A stretch of DNA of 34,172 bases from Aquificaceae bacterium. GTDB taxonomy: Bacteria > Aquificota > Aquificia > Aquificales > Aquificaceae. This document shows, piece after piece, positions 15,637 through 24,150 of the stretch. Location: positions 1 through 34,172 of the forward strand of contig JANXBA010000039.1 in assembly GCA_025062075.1 (NCBI GenBank), written 5' to 3'. The notes below the pieces were generated by a model that was not told the origin of the DNA, did not search any database, and saw only the letters and a program-made list of their open reading frames with translations. How positions within the stretch are numbered: position 1 is the stretch's first letter; each line of letters starts with the position of its first letter. A program made the translations under genes and the position numbers.

Positions 15637-17073
15637 ATGGGAAGGGTGGCAGGCCTTCTGCTTCCTGTGAGCTCTCTGCCCTCCCCCTACTCTGTGGGAG
15701 ACCTAGGCCCAACCGCCTACCGCTTCGTGGACTCTCTCGCAAAGGCAGGCCAGAGCCTCTGGCAGGTTCTGCCTCTCAACCCCACCGAGCTGGCCCACGG
15801 CAACTCTCCTTACTTTTCCACCTCTCTCTTTGCAGGAAACCCTCTGCTGATTAGCCCTGACCTCCTCTGCGAAGAAGGCCTCCTGAAGCCCTTTGAGCTT
15901 GACAGCGTAAGGTGCGAGCCTACCCACAGGGTGGACTACCGCCGGGCGTATGCGGAGAAGGAGCATCTGCTCACCTTAGCCTTTGAAAGATTTCGGGGAG
16001 GCGAGGACTTTGAAGCCTTCTGCCAGGAGAACGCCTACTGGCTGGAGGACTACGTCAAGTTCAGCGTGATAAGAAAAGCGGAGAGAAGACCCTGGTGGCA
16101 GTGGTCAGGCCACTCGCAGGTCTGCGAGAGAGAACTCTTGAAGGAGAAGTTCCTACAGTTTGTCTTCTTCAAGCAGTGGTCAAAGCTCAAGCAGTACGCC
16201 AACAGCAAGGGCATAAGCATAGTAGGAGACATGCCCATCTACCCCGCCCAAGACAGCTGCGACGTGTGGTCAAACCAGAGGCTTTTCAAGCTGGGAGAGG
16301 GTGGGCTTCCTCTCACGGTGGCCGGCGTCCCGCCAGACTACTTTTCGCAGGAGGGACAGCTCTGGGGCAATCCCGTCTACAACTGGCAGGTGCTCAAGGA
16401 AGAGGGCTTTAGCTGGTGGCTACAGAGGATAAGGCACAACCTAAAACTCTTTGACCTGCTCAGGTTTGACCACTTCAGGGGCTTCTCTGCCTTTTACCAA
16501 GTGCCTTACGGTAGTAAGACCGCCCGCCAAGGCTGGTGGGAGAAGGCACCGGGCCACGAGTTTCTCCAAAAGGTGAAAGAGGAGTTTGCCCACATGCCCT
16601 TTCTGGCAGAAGACCTGGGGACTATAGACAGGCAGGTGTCAGAGCTCAGAAGGAGCTTCGGAATACCCGGCATGCGGGTGCTGGTCTTTGCCTTTTTTGA
16701 ACAGGACTCTACCCACCTGCCCCATCACCACGAGGAGAACTCGGTGGTCTACACCTCCACCCACGACACTATGCCCGTTGAAGGCTGGTTTTATCAGGAG
16801 CTGAACGAGACAGGTCGCAAAAGAGTGCTGGACTACTTGGGGTACGCTCCAGAGAGCATAAGCAGGGCCCTAATAAGGCTCGCCTACATGTCGGTGGCCA
16901 GATACTGCATCGTTCCAGTTCAGGATTTGCTGGGACTTGGTCCAGAAGGCAGAATCAACTGGCCGGGCACCGTCGAGGGCAACTGGGAGTGGAGAATGAA
17001 AAGTATGCTTTCGCAGGAGGCGGAGGAGTTTCTACTCTCCCTTTGCCACACCTACGGCAGGGGCTCATGGTAG
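15637..17073 (+). CDS. malQ: 4-alpha-glucanotransferase (amylomaltase, GH77)
   Basis: A 478-residue cytoplasmic disproportionating enzyme that transfers alpha-1,4-glucan segments between chains. The N-terminus RVAGLLLPVSSLPSPYSVGD, then QVLPLNPTELAHGNSPY, is the classic GH77 start. The catalytic region shows LRFDHFRGF with the nucleophile Asp (about residue 283), LAEDLGTI with the acid/base Glu (about 328) and TSTHDTMP with the third acid (about 378). The length is close to the roughly 500-residue short type of thermophiles. It starts 6 nt after manC and stops 10 nt before argS. Its role may be in glycogen turnover. Its place between manC and argS in this block suggests joint expression with sugar-nucleotide genes, not a dedicated maltose operon. 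Confidence 0.95.
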   Translation: MGRVAGLLLPVSSLPSPYSVGDLGPTAYRFVDSLAKAGQSLWQVLPLNPTELAHGNSPYFSTSLFAGNPLLISPDLLCEEGLLKPFELDSVRCEPTHRVDYRRAYAEKEHLLTLAFERFRGGEDFEAFCQENAYWLEDYVKFSVIRKAERRPWWQWSGHSQVCERELLKEKFLQFVFFKQWSKLKQYANSKGISIVGDMPIYPAQDSCDVWSNQRLFKLGEGGLPLTVAGVPPDYFSQEGQLWGNPVYNWQVLKEEGFSWWLQRIRHNLKLFDLLRFDHFRGFSAFYQVPYGSKTARQGWWEKAPGHEFLQKVKEEFAHMPFLAEDLGTIDRQVSELRRSFGIPGMRVLVFAFFEQDSTHLPHHHEENSVVYTSTHDTMPVEGWFYQELNETGRKRVLDYLGYAPESISRALIRLAYMSVARYCIVPVQDLLGLGPEGRINWPGTVEGNWEWRMKSMLSQEAEEFLLSLCHTYGRGSW

Positions 17074-17076
17074 AAT
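17071..17076 (+). promoter_or_regulatory. Candidate -10 box giving a leaderless argS transcript
   Basis: TAGAAT ends 7 nt before the argS ATG at 17084, so a start 7 nt downstream falls on the A of the ATG. No ribosome site is visible (ATAGAAG precedes ATG). A TTGCCA at 17043-17048 is too far (22 nt) to be a normal -35. It overlaps the malQ stop region. Confidence 0.35.
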
Positions 17077-17083
17077 ATAGAAG

Positions 17084-18739
17084 ATGAAAGAGCTCCTCCT
17101 GATGTCCTTGAGGGACACCCTCGAGTCTCTCTACCAGCTGGTGCCTGAAGACTTGACCCTATCGCCCCCCCGGGAGGAGAGCCACGGCGACTACTCCACC
17201 AACGTGGCCTTCCTTCTGGCAAAAACCCTGAAGAAAAGCCCCAAGGACATAGCTCAGCAGATAGCGGACAGCATGCCCAAAGAGAGCTTCAAGGTAGAGG
17301 CGGTCAACGGCTTTATCAACTTCCGCCTCCGGCCGGCCCTTCTGACCCGGGAGTTTGCCAGGCTCATCAAAGATGGAGAAACCTACTTTTTTAGACCGGT
17401 GGAGAGACCTCTGTTTGTCCAGATAGAGTTCGTGAGCGCCAACCCCACGGGGCCTCTCCACGTAGGTCACGGAAGGGGAGCTGTGGTGGGAGACGTGCTG
17501 AGCAGGATTTTTCAGAGGTTTGGCCACAAAGTGGTAAGAGAATACTACATAAACGATGCGGGCAACCAGGTCAAGATGCTGGGCCTCTCCGTCTTCTACC
17601 GATACTGCCAGCTTTGGGGAAGGGAGAGAGAAGACCTCAAAAAAGCCTTCGAAGAGGAGGGCTACAAGGGCAGGTACGTAATAAGGCTAGCAAAGGACCT
17701 GAAGGCTTTTTACGGAGAAAAACTGCTGGAACTTCCCCAGGAAGAGGCCCTAACGCTGGCAAAAGAGTACGCCCACAGGCGTCTTCTGGAGGACATAAGG
17801 GAGACCTTAGAGCTCTTGGGGGTGGGATTTGACAGCTGGTTCAGCGAAAGGAGTCTCTACCAAAGGGGTCTTGTGCAAGAAGTTCTGGAGCTCTTAGAAA
17901 AAAAGGGCCACCTCTACCAGCAGGAGGGAGCCCTCTGGTTTAGGAGCTCCGCCTTTGGCGACGATAAGGACAGGGTGGTTAGAAAGTCCGACGGCTCTTA
18001 CACCTACTTTGCCTCCGACGTTGCCTACCACTGGGAAAAGCACAGGAGAGGTTTTCAGAGGGTGATAAACCTGTGGGGTGCGGACCACCACGGCTACGAG
18101 AAAAGGCTCTTGGGAGCCCTTAGAGCTCTCGGCGTAGAAGAGGGCTGGCTCAAGGTAGAGTTCGTGCAGATGGTGAGACTCCTGAGCGGAGGGCAGGAGG
18201 TGAGAATGTCCAAAAGGACAGGCGAGTTCGTAACCCTTCAGGAGCTCTTGGAGGAGGTAGGTCCGGACGCAGTAAGATTCGTCTTCCTGACCAGAGACAG
18301 CGACACGCCCTTGGACTTTGACATGGACCTGGTGAAGAGAAACACCTCTGAAAACCCCGTCTTTTACGTGCAGTACGCCTACGCCAGAATCAGAGGAGTC
18401 TTTAGGGAAGTGAGAGAGAGATACGGTCTGGACCCAGACCAGACGGACCTGACCTCTCACGTGGAGGGCCTGCGCCTGGAAGAAGAGCTCAAGCTTGTGA
18501 AAAAGTGCCTTCAGATGAAAGACATCTACGAGACGGTCCTGCAGAACCTCTCGCCCCACCTGATAACCTACGCCCTGCTGGAGCTCTCCAAAGACTTTCA
18601 CTTCTACTACAACCACCACAGGGTGATGGTGGAAGACACAAACCTCATGCTCTCAAGGCTTGCCCTTCTCAAGGGCGTGGAAGTGACTCTAAAGACCGCC
18701 TTTGACCTGCTTGGAATAAAGGCACCAGAGAGGATGTAG
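17084..18739 (+). CDS. argS: Arginyl-tRNA synthetase
   Basis: A 551-residue class I synthetase that charges tRNA-Arg. The N-terminal tRNA-recognition (Add1) domain shows SHGDYSTNVAFLLA (about 33-46). The Rossmann domain has FVSANPTGPLHVGHGRGAVVGD, split here as FVSANPTGPLHVGHG (about 114-128), where HVGH is the HIGH motif, and EYYINDAGNQ. The second signature is VRMSKRTGEFV (about 373), the KMSKS equivalent. The C-terminal anticodon-binding helical domain has NPVFYVQYAYARI and ends in the usual M. Length is normal. It sits between malQ and ugd with gaps of 10 and 2 nt. This is a housekeeping gene inside a sugar-metabolism block. The 241-aa minus-strand ORF inside it (17894-18619) is a shadow. 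Confidence 0.97.
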   Translation: MKELLLMSLRDTLESLYQLVPEDLTLSPPREESHGDYSTNVAFLLAKTLKKSPKDIAQQIADSMPKESFKVEAVNGFINFRLRPALLTREFARLIKDGETYFFRPVERPLFVQIEFVSANPTGPLHVGHGRGAVVGDVLSRIFQRFGHKVVREYYINDAGNQVKMLGLSVFYRYCQLWGREREDLKKAFEEEGYKGRYVIRLAKDLKAFYGEKLLELPQEEALTLAKEYAHRRLLEDIRETLELLGVGFDSWFSERSLYQRGLVQEVLELLEKKGHLYQQEGALWFRSSAFGDDKDRVVRKSDGSYTYFASDVAYHWEKHRRGFQRVINLWGADHHGYEKRLLGALRALGVEEGWLKVEFVQMVRLLSGGQEVRMSKRTGEFVTLQELLEEVGPDAVRFVFLTRDSDTPLDFDMDLVKRNTSENPVFYVQYAYARIRGVFREVRERYGLDPDQTDLTSHVEGLRLEEELKLVKKCLQMKDIYETVLQNLSPHLITYALLELSKDFHFYYNHHRVMVEDTNLMLSRLALLKGVEVTLKTAFDLLGIKAPERM

Positions 18740-18741
18740 AG

Positions 18742-20043
18742 ATGAAGATAACCGTCGTAGGCGGAGGTTACGTGGGGCTCACCACAGGTGCCTGCTTTGC
18801 CCACCTTGGGCACGAAGTTATGGTAGTAGAAAAAGTCCCCCAAAAGGTGGAACTCCTAAAGTCTGGTCGCTCACCCATCTACGAGCCAGGCCTGGAGGAG
18901 CTCCTTCAGGAGAACATAAGAGAGAAAAGGCTCAGCTTTACCACCAGCTTGGAGGAGGGGCTGGAGTTTTCTCAGGTGATTTTCATCTGCGTGGGCACTC
19001 CCCAGAGGGTGGACGGCTCGGCAGACCTCTCCCAGGTGGAGGAGGTGGCCCGTCAGACCGCCCGCTTGATGACCTCCTACAAGCTTCTCGTGGAAAAGTC
19101 CACCGTGCCCATAAACACCCACAAGCTGGTAAAGAAGACAGTGCAGAGATATTTAAGGGACAAGAGCATACCCTACGACGTGGCCTCCAACCCCGAGTTC
19201 TTAAGGGAAGGCTCCGCCATAGAAGACTTCCTCAAGCCCGACCGCATCGTGGTAGGAGTGGAGACCGAGAGGGCAAAGGAAATCTTTCAAGAGCTCTACA
19301 AGGACTTTGACTGTCCTGTTATCTACACGGACCCTGCCACCGCAGAGCTCATAAAGCACGCCAGTAACTCCTTTTTGGCGATGAAAATCTCCTACATCAA
19401 CATGCTGGCGGACCTGTGCGAGAGGGCAGGGGCGGACGTAAAGCTGGTTGCGGACGGCATGGGCTACGACAGGCGCATAGGCAGGGCCTTTCTCAACGCA
19501 GGCGTAGGCTACGGCGGCTCTTGCTTTCCCAAGGACGTGAAGGCCTTCATAAGAATGGCTCAGGACTACGGGCTGGACTTTGGGCTTCTCAAAGAGGTGG
19601 AGAGAATAAACCAAGAGAGGCCCCTTCGCTTCGTGGAGAAGGTAAAGTCCGTGCTCTGGAGTCTCAAAGACAAAAAGCTGGCGGTTTGGGGGCTCTCTTT
19701 CAAGCCCAACACGGACGACATAAGGGAGGCACCCTCCATCAGAATAGTGGACCTGCTCCTAAAAGAGGGAGCAAGCCTGGTTCTCTACGACCCCAAGGCC
19801 ATGGAAAACTTCCGACTTCTGTTCCCGGAGGGCAGGCAGGTGCGGTACGCACCAGACATGTACTCGGCGGTAGAAGGTGCCTGCGCCCTTCTTCTGCTCA
19901 CCGAGTGGGAGGAGTTTCAGAGGGCAGACCTAAGGAGGGTAAGGTCTCTGATGGAACTTCCCATCATAGTGGACGGCAGGAACGTCTTTGAGCCCTCTCA
20001 GGTCAGAGCTCTCGGCTTTGAGTACTACTCGGTCGGACGATGA
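18742..20043 (+). CDS. ugd: UDP-glucose 6-dehydrogenase
   Basis: A 433-residue NAD-dependent enzyme oxidising UDP-glucose twice to UDP-glucuronate. The N-terminal Rossmann loop is [20 protein letters not shown] (about 5-24). Other family marks are [25 protein letters not shown] and [16 protein letters not shown]. The catalytic cysteine is Cys261 in [10 protein letters not shown]. The C-terminal NAD/UDP domain shows [18 protein letters not shown]. The length is standard. It starts 2 nt after the argS stop and overlaps the next gene by 4 nt (ATGA). That gene is a UDP-glucuronate decarboxylase, so the pair should convert UDP-glucose to UDP-xylose. Confidence 0.97.
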   Translation: MKITVVGGGYVGLTTGACFAHLGHEVMVVEKVPQKVELLKSGRSPIYEPGLEELLQENIREKRLSFTTSLEEGLEFSQVIFICVGTPQRVDGSADLSQVEEVARQTARLMTSYKLLVEKSTVPINTHKLVKKTVQRYLRDKSIPYDVASNPEFLREGSAIEDFLKPDRIVVGVETERAKEIFQELYKDFDCPVIYTDPATAELIKHASNSFLAMKISYINMLADLCERAGADVKLVADGMGYDRRIGRAFLNAGVGYGGSCFPKDVKAFIRMAQDYGLDFGLLKEVERINQERPLRFVEKVKSVLWSLKDKKLAVWGLSFKPNTDDIREAPSIRIVDLLLKEGASLVLYDPKAMENFRLLFPEGRQVRYAPDMYSAVEGACALLLLTEWEEFQRADLRRVRSLMELPIIVDGRNVFEPSQVRALGFEYYSVGR

Positions 20044-20972
20044 GGGTCTTAATCACCGGCGTTGCGGGCTTTATAGGCTCCCACCTGTGCGAGAGGTTTC
20101 TCCAAGAGGGCATGCAGGTGGTGGGTATGGACAACTTCCTCACGGGCTCTCCTCAGAACATAGCCCACCTTTTTGGCGACAGGAACTTTCACTTCATACA
20201 CTACAATGTGGTCAACTACATATACATAGACGGTCCGGTGGACGTGATAGTCCATCTGGCCTGCCCTGCCTCTCCGGCGGACTACATGGCCCACCCCATC
20301 CACACCATGAAGGTAGACTCCTTAGGCACCCTTAACACCCTGGGACTGGCCAAGCTAAAAAAGGCCCGATACGTGTTTGCCTCCTCTTCGGAGGTTTACG
20401 GCCACGCCCAGGTCCACCCCCAGCGAGAAGACTACTGGGGATACGTGAACCCCGTCGGTCCCCGAAGCGTGTACCAAGAGGCCAAGCGCTTCTCAGAGGC
20501 CCTCTGCATGGCCTATCACCGAGAACACGGTCTTGACGTGCGTATAGCACGCATCTTTAACACCTACGGACCTCGCATGCGAAGAGAGGACGGCAGAGTC
20601 ATGCCCTCTTTCATAAGCAGAGCCCTCAGGGGAGAACCGTTACCCGTTCACGGGGACGGCACGCAGACGCGCAGTTTCTGCCACATAGAAGACTTAGTGG
20701 AAGGGCTTTTCAAGCTCTCCCTACAGGAAGGTCTGGCAGGAGAGGTGGTAAATCTGGGAAACCCGGAGGAGATAAGCATAAAAGAGCTCGCCCTTGAGAT
20801 AATCCGGCTGACCAACTCCGGTTCTACTTTAGAGTTTCTACCACCAAGACCCGAAGACCCACCCAGAAGATGCCCAGACGTGGAAAAGGCAAAAAAGCTT
20901 CTCGGTTGGTCGCCCCGCGTAGGCCTGAAGGAAGGTCTCAAGGATACGGTAGAATGGTTCAAGCGTTTATAA
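20040..20972 (+). CDS. UDP-glucuronate decarboxylase (UDP-xylose synthase, extended SDR)
   Basis: A 310-residue NAD-dependent extended short-chain dehydrogenase. The nucleotide loop is [13 protein letters not shown] (GxxGxxG, about 4-16). The family-specific stretches [49 protein letters not shown] and [16 protein letters not shown] agree with UDP-glucuronic acid decarboxylases rather than with 4-epimerases. The catalytic Tyr145 and Lys149 are in SVYQEAKRF, where many homologues have YDEGKR. It decarboxylates UDP-glucuronate to UDP-xylose. It is translationally coupled to ugd by an ATGA overlap. UDP-xylose in bacteria serves surface polysaccharide or lipopolysaccharide, which fits the polysaccharide genes upstream. 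Confidence 0.92.
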   Translation: MRVLITGVAGFIGSHLCERFLQEGMQVVGMDNFLTGSPQNIAHLFGDRNFHFIHYNVVNYIYIDGPVDVIVHLACPASPADYMAHPIHTMKVDSLGTLNTLGLAKLKKARYVFASSSEVYGHAQVHPQREDYWGYVNPVGPRSVYQEAKRFSEALCMAYHREHGLDVRIARIFNTYGPRMRREDGRVMPSFISRALRGEPLPVHGDGTQTRSFCHIEDLVEGLFKLSLQEGLAGEVVNLGNPEEISIKELALEIIRLTNSGSTLEFLPPRPEDPPRRCPDVEKAKKLLGWSPRVGLKEGLKDTVEWFKRL

Positions 20973-20973
20973 T
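20968..20973 (+). promoter_or_regulatory. Candidate -10 box for the SPOR gene pair
   Basis: A perfect TATAAT overlaps the stop codon of the UDP-glucuronate decarboxylase gene. It is followed by TCCCCCCAAGGAGGGAAAAG before the GTG at 20995. AAGGAGGG is a strong ribosome site. TCCCCCC could pair with GGAGGGA with one mismatch and mask it. No convincing -35 box is seen. Confidence 0.4.
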
Positions 20974-20994
20974 ATCCCCCCAAGGAGGGAAAAG

Positions 20995-21516
20995 GTGAGA
21001 AAGGAGAGGTTAGCTATTCTGGTAGGCCTTATGTTAGCCCTCGTCTTTTTCTACCTTGGCCTAAGAGAGTGGCTAAAGAGTAAGGAAGGGACGGCGCAAC
21101 CACCCCCCTTGGTGATAAAGCCTGCTCCTACAGAGAAGCCTGCCCCTACCGCGGAAACGCCACCCGCTCAGGTAGCTCCTACGCAAGAGGCAGAAAAACA
21201 AACCCAAGAGACAAAACAGGAAGACCTCATAGCTCAGAAGATAAGAGAAGAGAGAAAAAAGGCGGTGCAGGAAACCCCCAGGGCGAGAGCTCTAGAAAAG
21301 AGGGAGTTAAAAACCTACACGGTGCAGGTAGGTGCCTTCAGGGACAAAGGGAAGGCTGAAAAAGTTCTTGAGAAGGCAAAGAGCATGGGCTATCAGGTCA
21401 GCATCGTAGAAGAGGACAACTTTTACAAGGTGAGGCTCACCCTTGAAACAGACGACATAAGGTCAGAGATGAGCAAGCTCAGGAAGGCCTTCGGCGGTGC
21501 CATACTAAAGCAATGA
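20995..21516 (+). CDS. Inner-membrane SPOR-domain protein
   Basis: A 173-residue protein starting with GTG after a strong AAGGAGGG ribosome site. One N-terminal helix (about 6-26, LAILVGLMLALVFFYLGL) anchors it in the inner membrane. A Pro/Ala/Thr/Gln-rich periplasmic linker (about 34-80) and a charged segment follow. The C-terminal SPOR domain (about 103-172) has KTYTVQVGAFRDKGKAEKVL and FYKVRL. SPOR domains are known to bind denuded peptidoglycan glycan strands at division septa, as in FtsN and DamX. The layout is FtsN-like, but no FtsN-specific motif is seen, so a divisome role is possible but not proven. It overlaps the next gene by 4 nt, and that gene also ends in a SPOR domain. Confidence 0.85.
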   Translation: MRKERLAILVGLMLALVFFYLGLREWLKSKEGTAQPPPLVIKPAPTEKPAPTAETPPAQVAPTQEAEKQTQETKQEDLIAQKIREERKKAVQETPRARALEKRELKTYTVQVGAFRDKGKAEKVLEKAKSMGYQVSIVEEDNFYKVRLTLETDDIRSEMSKLRKAFGGAILKQ

Positions 21517-22592
21517 GAAAAGGGGCTGTTTTACTCTTCCTACTCTTCTCCTGTGCAGCAAAGCAGGAGCAGGTAAAGACCCAGTGGCAGTATCACTACG
21601 ACCTCGGCATGTCCTCCTACATGGCCAAGAATTACTCAGAGGCCATAGCCAACTTCTTCCGAGCTTCCCAGATTGCACCCGGCGAGCCAAAAGTCTGGAA
21701 CGCCCTGGGGCTTGCCTACATGGAGGTGCAGGAGTACGCCAAGGCGGAGAACGCCTTCCTCAAGGCCCTTCAAGTGGACAAAAGCTACACAGAAGCCAAG
21801 CTAAATCTGGGCATACTCCACTACCGACAAGGTCAGTACGAGAAGTCTATGAGAATTCTCGGCGAGGTGATTCAGGACGACGCCTTTCCCCAGAAGCACA
21901 TGGCCTTTTACTATCTTGGGAGAGTAAATCAGGCGGTAGGCAACAACAGGGAGTACATAAACAACTTGCGTAGAGCTACCGCCTACAATCCCATGTTTTT
22001 GGACGCTCAGCTGGAGCTGGCTCAGGCCCTTGAGAACGAGGGAGAATACTCCCAAGCAAGGGCGGTGTACGTAAGCCTGATGAACAACGGCATAATGAAC
22101 ACCACGGTAGACCTGAACATGGCTAGGTTAGAGTACAAGATGGGCAACTACCAATCCGCCAAAAACTACATAAAGAGGGTGCTGGAAGACCGCCAAACTA
22201 CCCCACAGCTGAAAGCTCAAGCCTACGACCTGTTGAGTCAAGTGCTCATCGCAGAACAGACAAGGATAATTCAGCCTAGGGTAGAGGTAGAGAGGCCCAC
22301 ACAACCCGTCAAAGTTCAGGAACCTCAGAACCCCCCCAAAGAACCCCCGCCTCAGGAGACGTCCAAAGTCCGGACCTATCGCATACAGTTGGGGGCCTTC
22401 TCCTCCGCCAACTTTGCCAAGGGGTGGCGGGACAAACTGGAGAAAGAGCTAAACCTCAGGGACCTGACGGTGGTAGAGTCCTCCGGCGTCTTTAAGGTGC
22501 TCTACGGTAGCTTTGCAACCAGAGAGGACGCCCTCAAGGAGCTAACAAGACTTAAAAGTCTCAACCTCTACGGCTTCGTGGTCCAAGAGTAG
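21513..22592 (+). CDS. TPR-repeat lipoprotein with C-terminal SPOR domain (PilF/PilW-like)
   Basis: A 359-residue lipoprotein. The lipobox LFSC puts the lipidated cysteine at residue 14. About six TPR units fill residues 25-245, the clearest being VWNALGLAYMEVQEYAKAEN and AKLNLGILHYRQGQYEKSM. A Pro/Gln-rich linker (about 255-285) and a SPOR domain (about 288-358, TYRIQLGAFSSANFAKGW, FKVLYGSFATREDALKEL) follow. The TPR half resembles the type IV pilus secretin pilotin PilF/PilW, but the added SPOR domain is not part of E. coli-type pilotins. It is coupled to the upstream SPOR gene by an ATGA overlap. Its stop codon abuts the stop of the convergent hisB with no nucleotide between them. Likely role: a periplasmic scaffold bound to peptidoglycan. 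Confidence 0.85.
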   Translation: MRKGAVLLFLLFSCAAKQEQVKTQWQYHYDLGMSSYMAKNYSEAIANFFRASQIAPGEPKVWNALGLAYMEVQEYAKAENAFLKALQVDKSYTEAKLNLGILHYRQGQYEKSMRILGEVIQDDAFPQKHMAFYYLGRVNQAVGNNREYINNLRRATAYNPMFLDAQLELAQALENEGEYSQARAVYVSLMNNGIMNTTVDLNMARLEYKMGNYQSAKNYIKRVLEDRQTTPQLKAQAYDLLSQVLIAEQTRIIQPRVEVERPTQPVKVQEPQNPPKEPPPQETSKVRTYRIQLGAFSSANFAKGWRDKLEKELNLRDLTVVESSGVFKVLYGSFATREDALKELTRLKSLNLYGFVVQE

Positions 22593-23171
22593 TTAAATAG
22601 CTCCCTTGGTGGAAGGTATGTCCTCGCCGGAGAGGGCTACCGCCTGACGCAAGCTCAGGGCAAAGGCCTTAAAGCAAGCCTCCGCCACGTGGTGAAGTAT
22701 CCTTCCCGTGATTACTCTGATGTGTAGAGTGCTCCTGCTTTCAAGGGCAAAGCCCTTGAAGAATTCCCATATGAGCTCAAAGTCAAACTGGGTAATCTTT
22801 CCCCTGAGGTTCATGTCCTCGTAGAAGAAAAGAGGCCTGCCGGAGATGTCCACGCTTGCCATAACTAAGGCCTCGTCCATGGGCACTATAGCGTAGCCGT
22901 AGCGGTTTATGCCCTTTTTGTCGCCTAAGGCCTGCAGGAAGGCCATACCGAGGGTTATGCCCACGTCCTCCACCGTGTGATGGTGGGAGACCTCCACGTC
23001 CCCCTCCGCGTAGAGCTCTAGGTCAAACCTGCCGTGTTTTGCTAAGGTCTCCACCATGTGGGTGAGAAAGCCCACCGGCGTCTGGACCTTGTGCCTGCCC
23101 TCCCCGTCAAGGTTCAGGGTGAGCTCCACCTTGGTCTCTCGCGTCCGCCTGCTGGCGTGCACCTGCCTCAT
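22593..23171 (-). CDS. hisB: Imidazoleglycerol-phosphate dehydratase
   Basis: A 192-residue histidine-biosynthesis enzyme that dehydrates imidazoleglycerol phosphate. The metal-ligand motifs are present: [14 protein letters not shown] with the first His, [10 protein letters not shown] (HHxxE) and, in the second pseudo-repeat, [10 protein letters not shown] (HHxxE). Also seen are [20 protein letters not shown] and SGRPLFF. Two positions often Asp in the family (DHM and DDHH) are Thr and Ser here. The length is that of the monofunctional bacterial enzyme, with no phosphatase domain. The start [17 protein letters not shown] fits the family. It lies inside the 3' end of holA with a 65-nt overlap and no ribosome site of its own is obvious, so coupling to holA translation is likely. 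It is the last gene of the five-gene minus-strand unit. Confidence 0.96.
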   Translation of the reverse strand: MRQVHASRRTRETKVELTLNLDGEGRHKVQTPVGFLTHMVETLAKHGRFDLELYAEGDVEVSHHHTVEDVGITLGMAFLQALGDKKGINRYGYAIVPMDEALVMASVDISGRPLFFYEDMNLRGKITQFDFELIWEFFKGFALESRSTLHIRVITGRILHHVAEACFKAFALSLRQAVALSGEDIPSTKGAI

Positions 23172-24150
23172 GGAGCATCAATTCTACCACAAACCTCTTG
23201 AGGGCCGTGGTAGGGTCTGAGTAGTAAACTTTTATTGCCAAGTCCAAAAGGTAAAGCCTATCTAGCAGAAACCTCAACTTCTCTTGGGAGTTTTTTTCTA
23301 AGTATTTTTTGAAGTTGGCCACCTGAAAGGGGTGTTTTACCTCCACCAAGGCCAGGGCCTCCTCGGGTTTTTTCCCCCCTTTTGTTAGCACCTTGGCAGT
23401 GTAGAGCTTCAGAAGATAGTTAGAGAGTAGGCCGAGTATCTGTAGGGGGTGGACGCCCATCTGCAGGTTGGCACTGAGGGCTTCAAGGGCCTTCCCGTAG
23501 TCTCCGAGGAGAATCCCCTCCGCCAGGTCAAACAGGCTCATCTCCCTGTGGGCAAACACTATGCTCTTTAACTCTTCCAGAGTGAGACTGGGTTCTCCGT
23601 AAAGTAGTAGCTTGTCCGTCTCGCCTTTTAGGAGCATAAGGTCGTAGGAGGTGGCTTCTAAAAGATATTGGAAGGCCCCCTCTTCCAGACTTACGCCTGA
23701 CTTTTGGAGCTTGTTTCTGACTATTCCCTCCACCCTTCTTCTGTCCATTTTGCTCGCACTTATAACCTCCCCGTACTGTGAAAAGGTCAGAAAAGGCTCT
23801 TTCTGCAGGTCCTTTTCGCTGAGTTTGACACCTACATGAAAGAAAAAGCGCTTTCCCCTTATTTTAGTCAGTATGGAGGCAAATTGCTTGTGGTCCTTTA
23901 TGGTCTTGAAAAACTCTTGAGCGTTGTAGACAAAAAAGGTCTCCCCCGACTCAAACACGCCACCCGTCAGAGCCAAATTTTTAAAGTCCCGAAGGGTGAG
24001 CTCCTCCCCCCAGAGCACCTTTGCCTTGTAGAGCTCCCTGAGCTTGTCCACTAGATTCTTTATCAGAAACTCCTCCTCCCCGTGCACTAGGTTAAGGATT
24101 TTTGGAGGCTTTTTGTCTAAAGCCCTTTGATACTCCAACAGGCTGGTCAT
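23107..24150 (-). CDS. holA: DNA polymerase III delta subunit (clamp-loader)
   Basis: The ORF track extends this frame to 24264, but the start is most likely the ATG at 24150 ([20 protein letters not shown]), which overlaps the rho stop as ATGA. That gives 347 residues, normal for HolA. The N-terminal P-loop-like fold shows [17 protein letters not shown]. Further marks are [40 protein letters not shown] and [20 protein letters not shown], a typical delta-family domain III. The subunit opens the beta clamp during loading. Homology appears to end near [10 protein letters not shown]. The last ~18 residues ([20 protein letters not shown]) are low-complexity and come from the out-of-frame start of hisB, so this tail is probably recent or non-functional. 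Confidence 0.9.
   Translation of the reverse strand: MTSLLEYQRALDKKPPKILNLVHGEEEFLIKNLVDKLRELYKAKVLWGEELTLRDFKNLALTGGVFESGETFFVYNAQEFFKTIKDHKQFASILTKIRGKRFFFHVGVKLSEKDLQKEPFLTFSQYGEVISASKMDRRRVEGIVRNKLQKSGVSLEEGAFQYLLEATSYDLMLLKGETDKLLLYGEPSLTLEELKSIVFAHREMSLFDLAEGILLGDYGKALEALSANLQMGVHPLQILGLLSNYLLKLYTAKVLTKGGKKPEEALALVEVKHPFQVANFKKYLEKNSQEKLRFLLDRLYLLDLAIKVYYSDPTTALKRFVVELMLHEAGARQQADARDQGGAHPEP

Noticed and set aside
17894-18619. Minus-strand ORF of 241 aa
   Set aside because: It lies wholly within argS, whose signature motifs and length are intact; the ORF has a Val/Leu/Gln-rich composition typical of an antisense frame.
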